A program made the translations under genes and the position numbers. Shown piece by piece: positions 25,608 through 34,591 of a stretch of DNA of 64,000 nucleotides. Position 1 is the first letter of the stretch; every line of letters begins with the position of its first letter. The stretch is from Deltaproteobacteria bacterium (GTDB lineage Bacteria > Myxococcota_C > UBA6777): positions 1 to 64,000 of the forward strand of contig SBHC01000077.1 in the NCBI GenBank assembly GCA_006226375.1, given 5' to 3'. Below the pieces are notes generated by a model that was not told the origin of the DNA, did no database searches, and saw only the letters and a program-made list of their open reading frames with translations.

Positions 25608-27659
25608 TTAGAACCGGATGCGATAGCCAATGGTGGCTGTGTGAAGATCGGCATCGATCGGATCTTGGGTGTTGCTTTGGCGAAATCGTTCGCTGCTGTA
25701 CGTGTAGTTGAGCATGAGGTGTTGTCGGAACGCGATCCGGAATTGGGAGCCCAGCTGGACGTGGAAGGTAAACTCGGTGAAGTTCTGTGACGCCACTCCT
25801 TGATCCAGGAACGGTCGGACGTAGTCGCTGAGGAAGTCCAAGGCGTTGCCCCCACCGCCGCCAGCCAAGAGTCCAAGCCAGGGGCGAGCCTGCCATCGGA
25901 TGTAGCCGTAGAACGAGTGACGGGCTTGCAACGGAAGTCCTTCCAGCTCGCTTAGGCTGAGGAAGTAACGAAGGTGAATGTGAACCGGAGCGAGGTGAAC
26001 CGTGACTCCTGGGCTGACCAAGTGAGACTGCCGGATCGGGAAGAGAAAGAATCGGTACCCTGCGTGAAGTTCCACCCAGTAGAGATGCACGCTGGCTTCG
26101 GCGTTGAGGTAAAACTGTGGCGCAATGGTTGAGAAGGGACTCCCTCCCATTTGCAGGCTGAGCGTGAGCTTGTCCCAGGCGAGGGGGGTCCAGTATAGGG
26201 CACCTGAGAAAAAGACGTCAGCGAAGGTGAGGCTGGGATGGAAACGCACACGAAAGTCAGCCTCTGCGACCGCCCATAACTTTCGGATCAGCCGCATCCC
26301 GAAGGCGAAGTGGTACTCCTGCCGAAGGGTTTGGGAGGCAAAACTCTGGTGTGTGAAGGCGTTGATGGAGAAGCGTGGCTTGGGAGCGAGGTAAAGCTGG
26401 GCTTCCATATCGCCCGGCTTGTTCTTGAGGATATGTTTGTAGGCGCGTCGAGCGGTCTTGTCGTCGTTGGCTTTGGCTGCGGCTCTTCCCAGGTTTCTCC
26501 AAATGACAAGCTCTTTCGGTCTACGTTGGAGGTACAGCTTGTACCATCGAACAGCCTCGCTGTATTTGCCCGACCAGAACTCAATGTCACCCAAGCCACG
26601 GTGAGCATCGGGGGTTCCTGGGTTGTAGAGCAAGATGTCCTGGTAGGTTTGTTTGGCGGAGGGGTAGTCTTTTCGCCAGGCATACCAACGTGCAAGCTTG
26701 TGGAGGCTGGGGACATGCCACGGCCTTGCTTCCAACAATTGCTTGTAGAGCCGGATGGCGCTGGCAAATTGTTTTCGCTCCCAGAGCGTTCGGGCCTGGG
26801 CTTGCAACTCCACGAGCTTGGCCGACTTTAATATGTCGCCCCGATCCCACTGTGCCTGCCAGTTTGGAGTCTCGGGAGGTTCACTTTCTGGCCACACATC
26901 GGGCCAGTCTTCGGGAAGCCGAGGGGGCCAATCCTGTTCATCGTCGAAAGGAAACGAGAGCGGCAGACGAAACGAGGTGTCTATTGACAGAGGTGAACCA
27001 AGCAACACATTCTCAGGCGGGTGTTGAGGTTGGCGCTTCAGCCTGGAGGACGAGGGAGGCTCCAGGACCAGCGGCTTTTTGGGAGGCTGGGGGTACAACG
27101 TTGGATGGGGCGCTTTGAGTTTGTTGACCTCCAGCCGCACGGGGGGTTGGGCTTGGGGTTTCTCCTGTGGAATTCGAGACTGTTGGAAGCCTGGAGGAGC
27201 CAACTTACTGGGGGAAAGCCACCGTGAACCCATCTGGCTCCATTCGGACACCAGCGGTGAAGGGCGCTGCAAGAAGGTTGCAACAAAGCGCTTGTGTTGT
27301 GGGTCTTTGCCTTGGTTCCAGAAGCACAACGATGAAAGCCAGTCTGCCTTGGTTGTCGGGGTTAACGGCGGGCAAAGTGCTTGGAGCGGTGGAGTCACCT
27401 TGGACTGGCTGAGGGGAGGCAGGGGGGGCTGTGGCTCCTTGCCTTGCGTGGATTCCGAGGACCACCAAGGCTTGGAGAGACGAAGCTGGACCATGGGTTG
27501 TTGAGGCGGAGAAGGCCGGGAAGTAGGGGCTTGGGTGGGTTTGGGCGCATACGGGACAGGTGGAGGCTTGGCGCCCATCAATACAAGGGCGCAACCCAAC
27601 GCTACCAACATCCCAAAACGTTGGGGCCAGGAATGATTTGTACAAGGCCAACGCCTCAT
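25608..27659 (-). CDS. TPR protein with C-terminal YaiO-like outer-membrane beta-barrel
   Basis: A 683-aa protein. After a signal peptide there is a long Pro/Gln/Lys-rich region (about 30-260), then tetratricopeptide repeats (about 280-430; AIRLYKQLLEARPWHVPSLH, YSEAVRWYKLYLQRRPKEL), and a final 250-residue beta-barrel of alternating strands ending in the aromatic signature TIGYRIRF. The TPR-plus-barrel order resembles YaiO and exopolysaccharide exporters of the PgaA type. The ATG at 27659 is chosen over a TTG eight codons upstream. A role in surface polymer export is an inference. The three-TM protein gene ends 72 bp upstream and is probably co-transcribed. Confidence 0.78.
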   Translation of the reverse strand: MRRWPCTNHSWPQRFGMLVALGCALVLMGAKPPPVPYAPKPTQAPTSRPSPPQQPMVQLRLSKPWWSSESTQGKEPQPPLPPLSQSKVTPPLQALCPPLTPTTKADWLSSLCFWNQGKDPQHKRFVATFLQRPSPLVSEWSQMGSRWLSPSKLAPPGFQQSRIPQEKPQAQPPVRLEVNKLKAPHPTLYPQPPKKPLVLEPPSSSRLKRQPQHPPENVLLGSPLSIDTSFRLPLSFPFDDEQDWPPRLPEDWPDVWPESEPPETPNWQAQWDRGDILKSAKLVELQAQARTLWERKQFASAIRLYKQLLEARPWHVPSLHKLARWYAWRKDYPSAKQTYQDILLYNPGTPDAHRGLGDIEFWSGKYSEAVRWYKLYLQRRPKELVIWRNLGRAAAKANDDKTARRAYKHILKNKPGDMEAQLYLAPKPRFSINAFTHQSFASQTLRQEYHFAFGMRLIRKLWAVAEADFRVRFHPSLTFADVFFSGALYWTPLAWDKLTLSLQMGGSPFSTIAPQFYLNAEASVHLYWVELHAGYRFFLFPIRQSHLVSPGVTVHLAPVHIHLRYFLSLSELEGLPLQARHSFYGYIRWQARPWLGLLAGGGGGNALDFLSDYVRPFLDQGVASQNFTEFTFHVQLGSQFRIAFRQHLMLNYTYSSERFRQSNTQDPIDADLHTATIGYRIRF

Positions 27660-27731
27660 GGATTCTTGGACCTTCGTCAACAATGCCTTCGTTCAGCGGC
27701 GACGGAGAGGTGCTCTTCTCATTCCTCAAGC

Positions 27732-29621
27732 TTAAATGTTGTCATAGGTCCATTGCATCGCCCAAAACAGAACAATGATGATAGCAAACAACACAGTCAG
27801 TACGATGAGGAAGGTAACGAGCAGGGGAAGTCCGCGTGATTCTACAACATCCAGTTCTTCGTGTTCCTCTGCCATCTCTCGCATCCGTCGTTGGTCTCGA
27901 CGGTATCCGATGATCAGCATAGAGAAAACAGTGAGCAGCACACAGCCGCCCAGACCCACCAGAAGTATCATGGTTCGGGAACGGAACACCTTCTGGTAGG
28001 TTCGTAAACGACGCAATCGGTCTTCGGCTGAATTGTAGTACAAAGTGGGGGGGACAAATCTAGCTTTTGACAGGGAAAAAACAGGGACCACCCAATCGTC
28101 GCGTAGGGCCTTGGGAGATAAAAACTTTTGCCAGTCCTTGAGGGCCAGAGCCTGGAGCGCTTCTCCCCGCGCCTTGAGGTGCTGCTGAAGGGCCTTCAAG
28201 AGGGTGTTTCTGTCAGGGTTTCCAATGTAGACAAGGCGCTCGTCATGGATCTCGCCAGGGAAATAGAACTCTGTGTACACCTGGACCCCAACAAGCCCTC
28301 GAATGTAAGGCGGGAGCTTGAGGTTGATGGCAGCTCTGCCGCCCTGGAGTTTGGCTTTGTGGGACCAGAGTCGTTGTCCGTTTTGTGTAATGTCCACGTG
28401 CAGATCGCTGTTGCCGTGGAGGCCGTCCACCCGGAAGAAGAGGGGCTGTCCGTGAGGGGTAATGACCTTTGGAACGTCCAGGACAAGTTGGTACCCTTCA
28501 GGTTTAAGCTTCCCAACAAACACAAAGGTCCCGCGTGGACCCTTGAGGGTGATCTTCCATGGCTCGTCGAACAATTGAGGAACATACGGAAAGCGTACGT
28601 AACCCAACGGATTGACCTTGAGCTGGTTGTGGCGGGAGCGACCGTGCTCCACTGTCACTTGCAGAGGTTGCTTGGCGGGAACCCAGTCGGGCTTCGGCTT
28701 CGCTGGTTTCGGGCGTGGACGGGGAGCAAACGGATTCAACGGCGCCTTGGAGCGCTTCTGGGCCGAACGAACGGTAGGCTGGGTTTGGGCTTTGGGTTGA
28801 GTGGGTTGGCCTGACTTCGCCTGCGTCGTCGGTCTGGAGTTTGGTGGAGTTGGCTGTGACGTCGGCTTTTTCGGCTCTTTGGGCTTGGGCGAGGTGGGTT
28901 TCTCTTCCACTTGGAGCCAAAAGTGGGTCAGCAAATCTGCGACAGGAGCCCGGTTCTCTGCAAACAACTGGATGCGGTACGGATTGTTGGTCGAGGTGGA
29001 GGTGAACACCCAAGCCCGCTTGCCTTGTTCGGAGGTGTAGTTCGACTTCAACGATGATGCAGGTCGAAGCGCAATGGGTCGCACCAAACGCTCGGTGCCT
29101 TCCGGGCAATCTACCCTAATCTCAAGCTTGTAGTCGTCTCCTGGAGGCCACGCCGGGATATCGACGTTGGCGAGGAGGACTTTGCCTTGGGTTTTGCCGT
29201 GGTAAAGGCGTTTGCGTTTGTTCTTTCCAACCAACCAGATCGAGCCCGTGAGGTCATTAAAGAATTCGGTCTTCTCTGGATCAAAGACAGAGACCCTGTA
29301 GTTGGCGTGTCCACCGGAAGCGACGACCTTGGGTCCATACACTCGCGTGGCCAGCTGCACGTTCCGAACAAGGACCGCTGTCAGAACACCAAGGGCAAGA
29401 AAGGTCGCGATGCCTACAGCCCAAAGGATCCGTCGGGTCCAAGGGAACATCACAGGGCGCTTGCCCTTCATCTCGCGCAGCAACGCCGAGATCTCTTCCT
29501 GCTCCTCTTTGGAGTCTGCGGTTTGGCTTAAGAGTTCTTCTTCGGTGCGTTCGGCCGTCGTGGATGCCTGGCTTTCGTCTTGAGAGGGCTTGTTTGAAGG
29601 CGTGGTTGGAGGGTTTGTCAT
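27732..29621 (-). CDS. three-TM protein with large extracytoplasmic domain
   Basis: A 629-aa protein I cannot assign to a family. It has an acidic cytoplasmic N-terminus (1-65), TM1 (about 66-88), an extracytoplasmic region of about 460 residues, and two C-terminal helices (about 550-572 and 600-622) joined by a short charged loop. The external part has two beta-sandwich-like segments separated by a Pro/Thr/Gln/Lys-rich linker (about 250-330). The start follows GAGGAAC. It precedes the TPR-barrel gene and may be its inner-membrane partner; that is inference. Confidence 0.72.
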   Translation of the reverse strand: MTNPPTTPSNKPSQDESQASTTAERTEEELLSQTADSKEEQEEISALLREMKGKRPVMFPWTRRILWAVGIATFLALGVLTAVLVRNVQLATRVYGPKVVASGGHANYRVSVFDPEKTEFFNDLTGSIWLVGKNKRKRLYHGKTQGKVLLANVDIPAWPPGDDYKLEIRVDCPEGTERLVRPIALRPASSLKSNYTSEQGKRAWVFTSTSTNNPYRIQLFAENRAPVADLLTHFWLQVEEKPTSPKPKEPKKPTSQPTPPNSRPTTQAKSGQPTQPKAQTQPTVRSAQKRSKAPLNPFAPRPRPKPAKPKPDWVPAKQPLQVTVEHGRSRHNQLKVNPLGYVRFPYVPQLFDEPWKITLKGPRGTFVFVGKLKPEGYQLVLDVPKVITPHGQPLFFRVDGLHGNSDLHVDITQNGQRLWSHKAKLQGGRAAINLKLPPYIRGLVGVQVYTEFYFPGEIHDERLVYIGNPDRNTLLKALQQHLKARGEALQALALKDWQKFLSPKALRDDWVVPVFSLSKARFVPPTLYYNSAEDRLRRLRTYQKVFRSRTMILLVGLGGCVLLTVFSMLIIGYRRDQRRMREMAEEHEELDVVESRGLPLLVTFLIVLTVLFAIIIVLFWAMQWTYDNI

Positions 29622-29890
29622 TGTTCCTCACATCAAAGGGGGTTCACATTGGATATTCGTTTTGAACAGAGCCTTACCGCTCTCGGATATGGACAGCGTT
29701 CATCGCCAAAGGTTGCCTCCCCCCACAAACTTGCGGGGCAGAGGGGGAAACCGTTGTCGTTCGTTTCTATCGTTCTCTTGGGCTGAAAAGCCGACGTGGG
29801 GTGTTGGGGCTTGGTATGCCCTAAGACAATAGTGAGGACTTGTCTATTCCCGTCAAGGGAGAGAGGGAAAAAAACGGGGGAGATGTAGGA

Positions 29891-30580
29891 TTAGAGGGCA
29901 GCAGCCGTGGCTGTGGCGGGAGAGGTGAGGGATTCCAGTTGCGTTTGGAAGACTCTCATGATCTGGTTCTCTTCAATGTTGCCTGGGCGCTCCACCAACG
30001 GTGTTTGGGTGGAGAGATCCACTACCGTTGAGCAACCTTGGGGTTTGAGGTCTCCGGCGCTGATGAGGATCTCAACGTCACGCCCAAAGTTCTTGCGGAT
30101 CTGGGCTTCCGAGTGAGCGCCTTTCTTGTTGGCGATGTTCGCGCTTGAGATCAATAGCGGCTCTTGAAGGCCCTGCAGAAGCTGTTGTGCGATAGGGTCT
30201 TCCGGAATTCGGAAACCCACCTTTTTGGATTTGTTAAGGTTCTTCGTGATTTTTCGGGGCAGTTGAGAGCCCAAAGGCATCTGAATGGTCAGGGGTCCCG
30301 GCCAAAAGTTCTCCATCAAAACGTGGGCATGTTCAGGAACAGTATCGACAAGCTCTTGAAGCACGGAACGGTGGGGGATAAAAATCAGGGCAGGAGCTTG
30401 TTTGGTGCGGCGTTTGACTTGCAGGAATTTGATCACAGCCGATTCGGACATCAGCCGGGTGGCCAATCGATACGAACTGCCTGATGGGAAACAAACGATG
30501 CCATCTTGGGCGAGGACGTCTACAAGTTGTTCAATGGAAGCAGTGGAGTCGAGGAGATCTTGTGCGGGGATAATTTGCAT
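29891..30580 (-). CDS. YrdC/Sua5-domain protein (threonylcarbamoyl-AMP synthase family)
   Basis: A 229-aa YrdC-fold protein. The family makes threonylcarbamoyl-AMP for tRNA t6A. Recognisable parts are GIVCFPSGSSYRLATR, VKRRTKQAPALIFI, FWPGPLTIQM, KVGFRIPEDPIAQQLL, LLISSANIANKKGAHS and STVVDLS. Core residues differ from the consensus: FPTDTVYGL reads FPSGSSYRL, and SANxSG reads SANIANK. It is therefore closer to divergent YciO-like paralogs, and enzyme activity is uncertain. The start at 30580 follows AAAGAGG; a longer reading from 30631 passes through its promoter. Confidence 0.82.
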   Translation of the reverse strand: MQIIPAQDLLDSTASIEQLVDVLAQDGIVCFPSGSSYRLATRLMSESAVIKFLQVKRRTKQAPALIFIPHRSVLQELVDTVPEHAHVLMENFWPGPLTIQMPLGSQLPRKITKNLNKSKKVGFRIPEDPIAQQLLQGLQEPLLISSANIANKKGAHSEAQIRKNFGRDVEILISAGDLKPQGCSTVVDLSTQTPLVERPGNIEENQIMRVFQTQLESLTSPATATAAAL

Positions 30581-30628
30581 GCTTTGACCTCTTTGCTTTG
30601 GGTGGTGATTTAAGAACCAACACTTAAC

Positions 30629-30656
30629 CATATAATGTGCTTTCTCCGACCGTCAA
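30629..30656 (-). promoter_or_regulatory. sigma70-type promoter for the YrdC-domain gene
   Basis: On the minus strand TTGACG (30656-30651) and TATATG (30634-30629) are separated by 16 bp, about 50 bp upstream of the start codon. Confidence 0.55.
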
Positions 30657-30823
30657 GCATAACCTTGGAAAAGTAACCGCTTTGATAAAACCCCGAAACT
30701 CTCTCTTATGTAGGTGCCAGCGGGCGTGTTGCCCCGCAAATGTGACACGAATTGGCATTCGTTTGTGGTACATTTTCCTTCCGTAGGAAGCACCCACTCT
30801 AGGAAAACAGAGTCTGCAAAACA

Positions 30824-32914
30824 ATGAACCCCAACCTCACCTCCATCTTGGAAGAACTTCACCAGCTGAACCAGAACAACCAACTGGAGCCAGCGGTCTG
30901 GGAGTTTGTTGAGCGACGAGTGCTTTCGTCGCACAGCGTTCCTTCTTCTTCTGCTCCAGGGTTTGACGTGTTTGCCACGGCGGCCAACCCTGTGGCGGCG
31001 ACGTCGAACCCTCCTGTCTCCTCCACCGTTCTTCTTCCTTCAGGTGTTCCGGCTGGAGGTGCTCCTTCTCTTGATTCTGCGGGGCCTTTGACTCCTGGAG
31101 ACGTCGTGGCATCGCGGTATCATGTTCTGCATTGTCTTGGTGTGGGAGGTATGGGGGCTGTTTATTTGGTGCAAGATGTGGAGAGGCGTCGTCCTGTCGC
31201 CATGAAGTGTTTGCATTCTCATGACGATATGGAAGAGCTGGAGGAGCATCTAAGACGTGAGCTTCGGCTGAACGAAACTCTGACCCACGCCAACATCGTG
31301 CGCACCTACTCTCTTGTTCGCGATCGTCAACGTCGCTTGCTTTGCATGACCATGGAGTTTGTGCCGGGTGATACTCTCGCAACTCTGATGACTTCCCAAA
31401 CCCAGGGGACCTCCTTGGCAGAGCCAATTCGGCTGCTCTCCTGGCTGCGTAACATCGCGGAAGGCCTCGCTTGGGCTCACCGCCACAACATTGTTCACTG
31501 TGACCTAAAGCCTGCGAATGTGATGGTGGTGGGGGATTCGGCCAAAGTGATGGACTTTGGTATCTCCTCGGAGGCAACGTCTTGGAATCGAAGCAAGGCT
31601 GGCTCTCCCTACTACATGGCTCCTGAACAACTTCGTGGTGGCCAAGTATCGCCTTCCACCGATATGTACTCTTTGGGGATTCTCGCGTTTCAGCTGTTGA
31701 CTGGATATGTGCCCCAACCAGGCATGCCTGGCCCCTCTTCTTTAAATGATGCTCTTCCTTCTTCAGTCGATGACCTGTTTCTACAAGCCATGCACTGGGT
31801 TCCAGAAGAGCGGGCAACGTCCACAGTGGAGTGGGTTCTTCAGCTTGAACAGTCCTTGGGTTCCGCTTCCGCTGAGTCATCGGGAAGGTATCGTTCCAAA
31901 CGTCGAAGCCCGACGGCTCCTCAACCGGAGGCTGTGCCTGAAATCTCGCGCCCTGCACCAGCGCAGAGCGCTACCTCTCCTCGGTTGGTCTGGAGTCGAG
32001 TGAAGCCTCGCATTGATAGGAAGAGACCCGAGTGGTTGGTTGAAGGAGAGCGTCCTCCTCCATCCTGGTACGACCGCGAGGACTGGCTGGCTTGCCGTGA
32101 TACAGGCCAGCTGTTGATTCCCAAACACACTCTTTGCGAAGGGTCTCAGAAGAGCCGACTGTTGTTGTCGCGCCAGGGTCATGCGTTGTTGGAGTTGGTC
32201 TGGATTCCGGCAGGAGAAGCCTGGGTGGGTGCTGCATCGGATGCTGATGGGGTCTCTCCGCATGAAACCCCCCATGTTTCGACAGATGTGGAAGGCTTTT
32301 GGATGTCTCGGACTCCGGTCACCAACCGGGTGTGGTCCATCTTTCTGGAAGAAAGCAACTACCAACCCAGCCACAAACAAACCAGATCCTATTACCTCCG
32401 TCACTGGGGCAACTCAGACTCTACTGTAGATGCTAGCTTGTGGCACAAACCCGTAGTTTGGTTGTCGTGGTTGGATGTTTGGGCTTTTTGTGACTTCTAC
32501 GGTGTGTCCCTTCCCACAGAGGTGCAGTGGGAGAAGGCAATGCGAGGGGACGACGGTCGAAGCTATCCATGGGGGGAAGAGCCCCCAACTGCCGCTCGTT
32601 GCAACTGTCAGGGTTGGGCTGGCGGTGTGGTGGAGGTGGGCTCCTTTCCCGAAGGTGGTTCTCCCTATCTTCTCTTGGGTGGGGTGGGGAATGTCTTTGA
32701 GTGGTGTGCTGAACGTTGGGACCCAAAACCTTGGACGACTCGGCTACATCAACCTTTTCAACCGCCCAAACACGAACGAGACAGGGTCGTGGTTCGTGGC
32801 GGACATTACAACGCGCCCGTCTCTTTGATGCGAGCTTCTTACCGACAAGCTGCAGCGCTTCTTCAAGGCAATGCCCATACAGGGTTTCGACCCGTTGTTG
32901 ATGCTCCAAAGTAA
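30824..32914 (+). CDS. Ser/Thr protein kinase fused to SUMF1 (FGE-like) domain
   Basis: A 696-aa cytoplasmic fusion with no membrane helix. Residues 1-95 are a Ser/Pro/Ala-rich leader. The kinase domain (about 98-350) has GVGGMGAVYLV, Lys128, DFG at 244 and SPYYMAPEQL; its catalytic loop reads HCDLKPAN (225-232), so the Arg of HRD is Cys, as in RD-minus kinases. Residues about 455-690 are a SUMF1/formylglycine-generating-like domain: LVWIPAGEAWVGA, YPWGEEPP, GNVFEWCAERW, VVVRGGHYN and HTGFRPV. The paired active-site cysteines of true FGEs are not evident, so it is probably a binding or output domain. The start has a weak RBS. A bidirectional terminator follows at 32953. Confidence 0.9.
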   Translation: MNPNLTSILEELHQLNQNNQLEPAVWEFVERRVLSSHSVPSSSAPGFDVFATAANPVAATSNPPVSSTVLLPSGVPAGGAPSLDSAGPLTPGDVVASRYHVLHCLGVGGMGAVYLVQDVERRRPVAMKCLHSHDDMEELEEHLRRELRLNETLTHANIVRTYSLVRDRQRRLLCMTMEFVPGDTLATLMTSQTQGTSLAEPIRLLSWLRNIAEGLAWAHRHNIVHCDLKPANVMVVGDSAKVMDFGISSEATSWNRSKAGSPYYMAPEQLRGGQVSPSTDMYSLGILAFQLLTGYVPQPGMPGPSSLNDALPSSVDDLFLQAMHWVPEERATSTVEWVLQLEQSLGSASAESSGRYRSKRRSPTAPQPEAVPEISRPAPAQSATSPRLVWSRVKPRIDRKRPEWLVEGERPPPSWYDREDWLACRDTGQLLIPKHTLCEGSQKSRLLLSRQGHALLELVWIPAGEAWVGAASDADGVSPHETPHVSTDVEGFWMSRTPVTNRVWSIFLEESNYQPSHKQTRSYYLRHWGNSDSTVDASLWHKPVVWLSWLDVWAFCDFYGVSLPTEVQWEKAMRGDDGRSYPWGEEPPTAARCNCQGWAGGVVEVGSFPEGGSPYLLLGGVGNVFEWCAERWDPKPWTTRLHQPFQPPKHERDRVVVRGGHYNAPVSLMRASYRQAAALLQGNAHTGFRPVVDAPK

Positions 32915-32952
32915 CAGACATCTTTGGATGGGTCATGTGCTCTAAAACAAGA

Positions 32953-32980
32953 AAAGGCGTGCTCCGAAGAACACGCCTTT
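32953..32980. terminator. bidirectional terminator
   Basis: Perfect 9-bp arms AAAGGCGTG/CACGCCTTT flank a 10-nt loop between the convergent kinase-SUMF1 gene and the 51-aa lipoprotein. The minus-strand tail is T-rich (TTTTCTTGTTTT), so it best serves the leftward gene. Confidence 0.8.
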
Positions 32981-33004
32981 CTGACTCAGGGAATGCCGCG
33001 AATC

Positions 33005-33160
33005 TTATTCGCCGCCGGTTCCTGCGTCAGTTGTGCTGTTCGTATTGGTGTTGGTGTTGTTTGTGGTGTTGGTGTTGTTGGTGTTTCCACCACCGCCACA
33101 AGCCACGTAAGCGCTACCCACACTGAATGCCAACAACATCGCGAAAATCAGCTTTTTCAT
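33005..33160 (-). CDS. 51-aa Asn/Thr-rich putative lipoprotein
   Basis: A 51-residue ORF with a strong RBS (GAGGAG). It has a basic start (MKKLIF), a hydrophobic signal and AYVAC at 17-21, where Tyr at -3 is unusual for a lipobox. The mature 31 residues are Gly4 followed by an Asn/Thr repeat (NTNNTNT) and GTGGE. No fold is expected. The same kind of Asn/Thr/Gly linker is found in the glycosidase-like lipoprotein and the SpoIID protein of this window. A dedicated terminator and a palindrome upstream support a real, separately controlled gene. It may coat the surface or be a decayed linker of a larger protein. Confidence 0.7.
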   Translation of the reverse strand: MKKLIFAMLLAFSVGSAYVACGGGGNTNNTNTTNNTNTNTNSTTDAGTGGE

Positions 33161-33242
33161 ATTCAACTCCTCATGAATCGTTTCTGTGCAAGTTCAGTTC
33201 CAGCGTTGCACAACTATCACCAATCAGACTTAGATGTAGCTA

Positions 33243-33257
33243 CTTTGTTGAACAAAG
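33243..33257. promoter_or_regulatory. 15-bp palindrome, candidate operator
   Basis: CTTTGTT-G-AACAAAG lies 83 bp upstream of the 51-aa lipoprotein, between two TTGAC-type hexamers on the minus strand. The symmetry fits a dimeric regulator. Confidence 0.4.
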
Positions 33258-33357
33258 TCAATATATTTGTCAAAGTCTTATGCTACTTTTCCCGGATTTT
33301 TGATGTAGAGCAAGTTTGAGTATGACATGGAGCAAAAAAGGAGGGTGGGGGAGGTCG

Positions 33358-34020
33358 TTAGGGTTTGGCGACAAGCATGCTTGTTTTGAGTCCACTGAGG
33401 CGGGGCTTGGGCTTCGCAGGAGCGTGAGACATGGCTGTGGAGGGGATGTGCTTGACCGGCAACAGGTACACTTGGGAGTTACGAAGCACATGTGCCGGAA
33501 GTTGCGCAGACACTTGATGCTTGCGTGCGTTGTAGGTGCCGGGAAGGACACGATACTGACGCTTTTTGGCTCCCATCCAGGTCACCGCCAAGCGCAAGGT
33601 CTCGTTCTTTTGAAGGTTGGGCTTCGGATCTCGAAGTTTCCACGAGAGATGCAGCTGGCGCGAGTTGGTTTTCTCTTCGTTCGGGGAGACCTGGAGTTTC
33701 CATGCTCCCACCCGGCCTTGTTTGTGACCCATCGTGCGCTCTTGTGGGTCCTTGATGAAGGCGAAACGGTACATGGGGGCAAACGTTTTCCCTGGCGTGT
33801 TCATCGCCTTCTTTGCTTTCAACGTGACCTTCAACTCACCGCGGTTCACAGACACTGGGGAGCGCGGGTTGGTAAACTCGTACCAACAACCTGACCGGCT
33901 GCCTGAGGTCGAACCGCTCGGGCAGTAGGTTGGACTACAAGGTCCATACCCACACAAGAAGGCTCCTGCCAATGTGATGTACATCCATGACGTTCGTTTC
34001 ATCTGTTTCATCTTTATCAT
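33358..34020 (-). CDS. secreted or lipoprotein-like protein of unknown function
   Basis: A 220-aa protein with an N-terminal hydrophobic signal (about 12-25) followed by a Cys-containing segment (PCSPTYCP) and then a beta-rich domain (ELKVTLKAKKAM; LRLAVTWMGAKKRQY). The mature protein is basic. Three in-frame ATGs (34020, 34011, 34002) are close together with weak RBS, so the start may be 18 bases shorter. No family is recognised. It lies between the 51-aa lipoprotein and HU on the same strand, apparently as its own unit. Confidence 0.65.
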   Translation of the reverse strand: MIKMKQMKRTSWMYITLAGAFLCGYGPCSPTYCPSGSTSGSRSGCWYEFTNPRSPVSVNRGELKVTLKAKKAMNTPGKTFAPMYRFAFIKDPQERTMGHKQGRVGAWKLQVSPNEEKTNSRQLHLSWKLRDPKPNLQKNETLRLAVTWMGAKKRQYRVLPGTYNARKHQVSAQLPAHVLRNSQVYLLPVKHIPSTAMSHAPAKPKPRLSGLKTSMLVAKP

Positions 34021-34186
34021 CCGTTCGTGCGGCTCCGTAGATCGGAGATTTGCGGCTGCTCTGCTTGTCCCAGGAGGATGCCAAAGTCAACCCGAACTCG
34101 TCCATTTTTCTACGAAGGAATTGTTCGGAGGCAAAGAGAGGGGCTGATGCGTCTCTGTTCCAACTGCTTTAACGGGATAGGTTCAG

Positions 34187-34234
34187 AAAAAAATGCAATG
34201 GCAAGGACATTGTCGTGTGACAAGATCCAATGCA
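34187..34234 (-). terminator. Rho-independent terminator of the HU gene
   Basis: On the minus strand an 8-bp outer stem with one mismatch (TGCATTGG/CCATTGCA) encloses an inner TTGTC-ACAC-GACAA hairpin and is followed directly by T7. It lies about 70 bp past the HU stop. Confidence 0.8.
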
Positions 34235-34306
34235 GAGCGGGGAAGTCGAGTCGGCAGAGGAACAAGGCTGTCGAGGAAGACAGGAGAGGGAAGAAAGGGA
34301 GAAGTC

Positions 34307-34591
34307 TTAGTTCAAGCTGTCCTTGAACTGGGGAGCGGGCTTGAAGGTAACGGTCTTGTAAGCTGGGATCAGAATCTCAGCGTTGTTCTGGGGGTTGCGG
34401 CCTTTACGAGCAGCGCGCTCCTTCACAGTGAAGGTTCCAAAACGGGGGTAGATGAAGCGAGCGTCGTCACCTTCGAGGGATTCTTTGATGGTGTCAAAGG
34501 TAGCTTCAATGATGGACTCAGCGAGCTTCTTGGTGAGGGTTGCGTCTCCAACTTTCTCGTGTACGCGAGCGATCAATTCTGCCTTAGTCAT
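34307..34591 (-). CDS. HU-family histone-like DNA-binding protein
   Basis: A 94-aa protein of standard HU length. It has MTKAELIARVHEK at the N-terminus, the arm segment FGTFTVKERAARKGRNPQNN and PAYKTVTFKPAPQFKD at the C-terminus. HU dimers bend and compact DNA. The start at 34591 follows AAGGAGAG; the longer in-frame reading from 34669 is leader sequence. It is monocistronic, with a promoter at 34840-34868 and a strong terminator, consistent with high expression. Confidence 0.95.
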   Translation of the reverse strand: MTKAELIARVHEKVGDATLTKKLAESIIEATFDTIKESLEGDDARFIYPRFGTFTVKERAARKGRNPQNNAEILIPAYKTVTFKPAPQFKDSLN

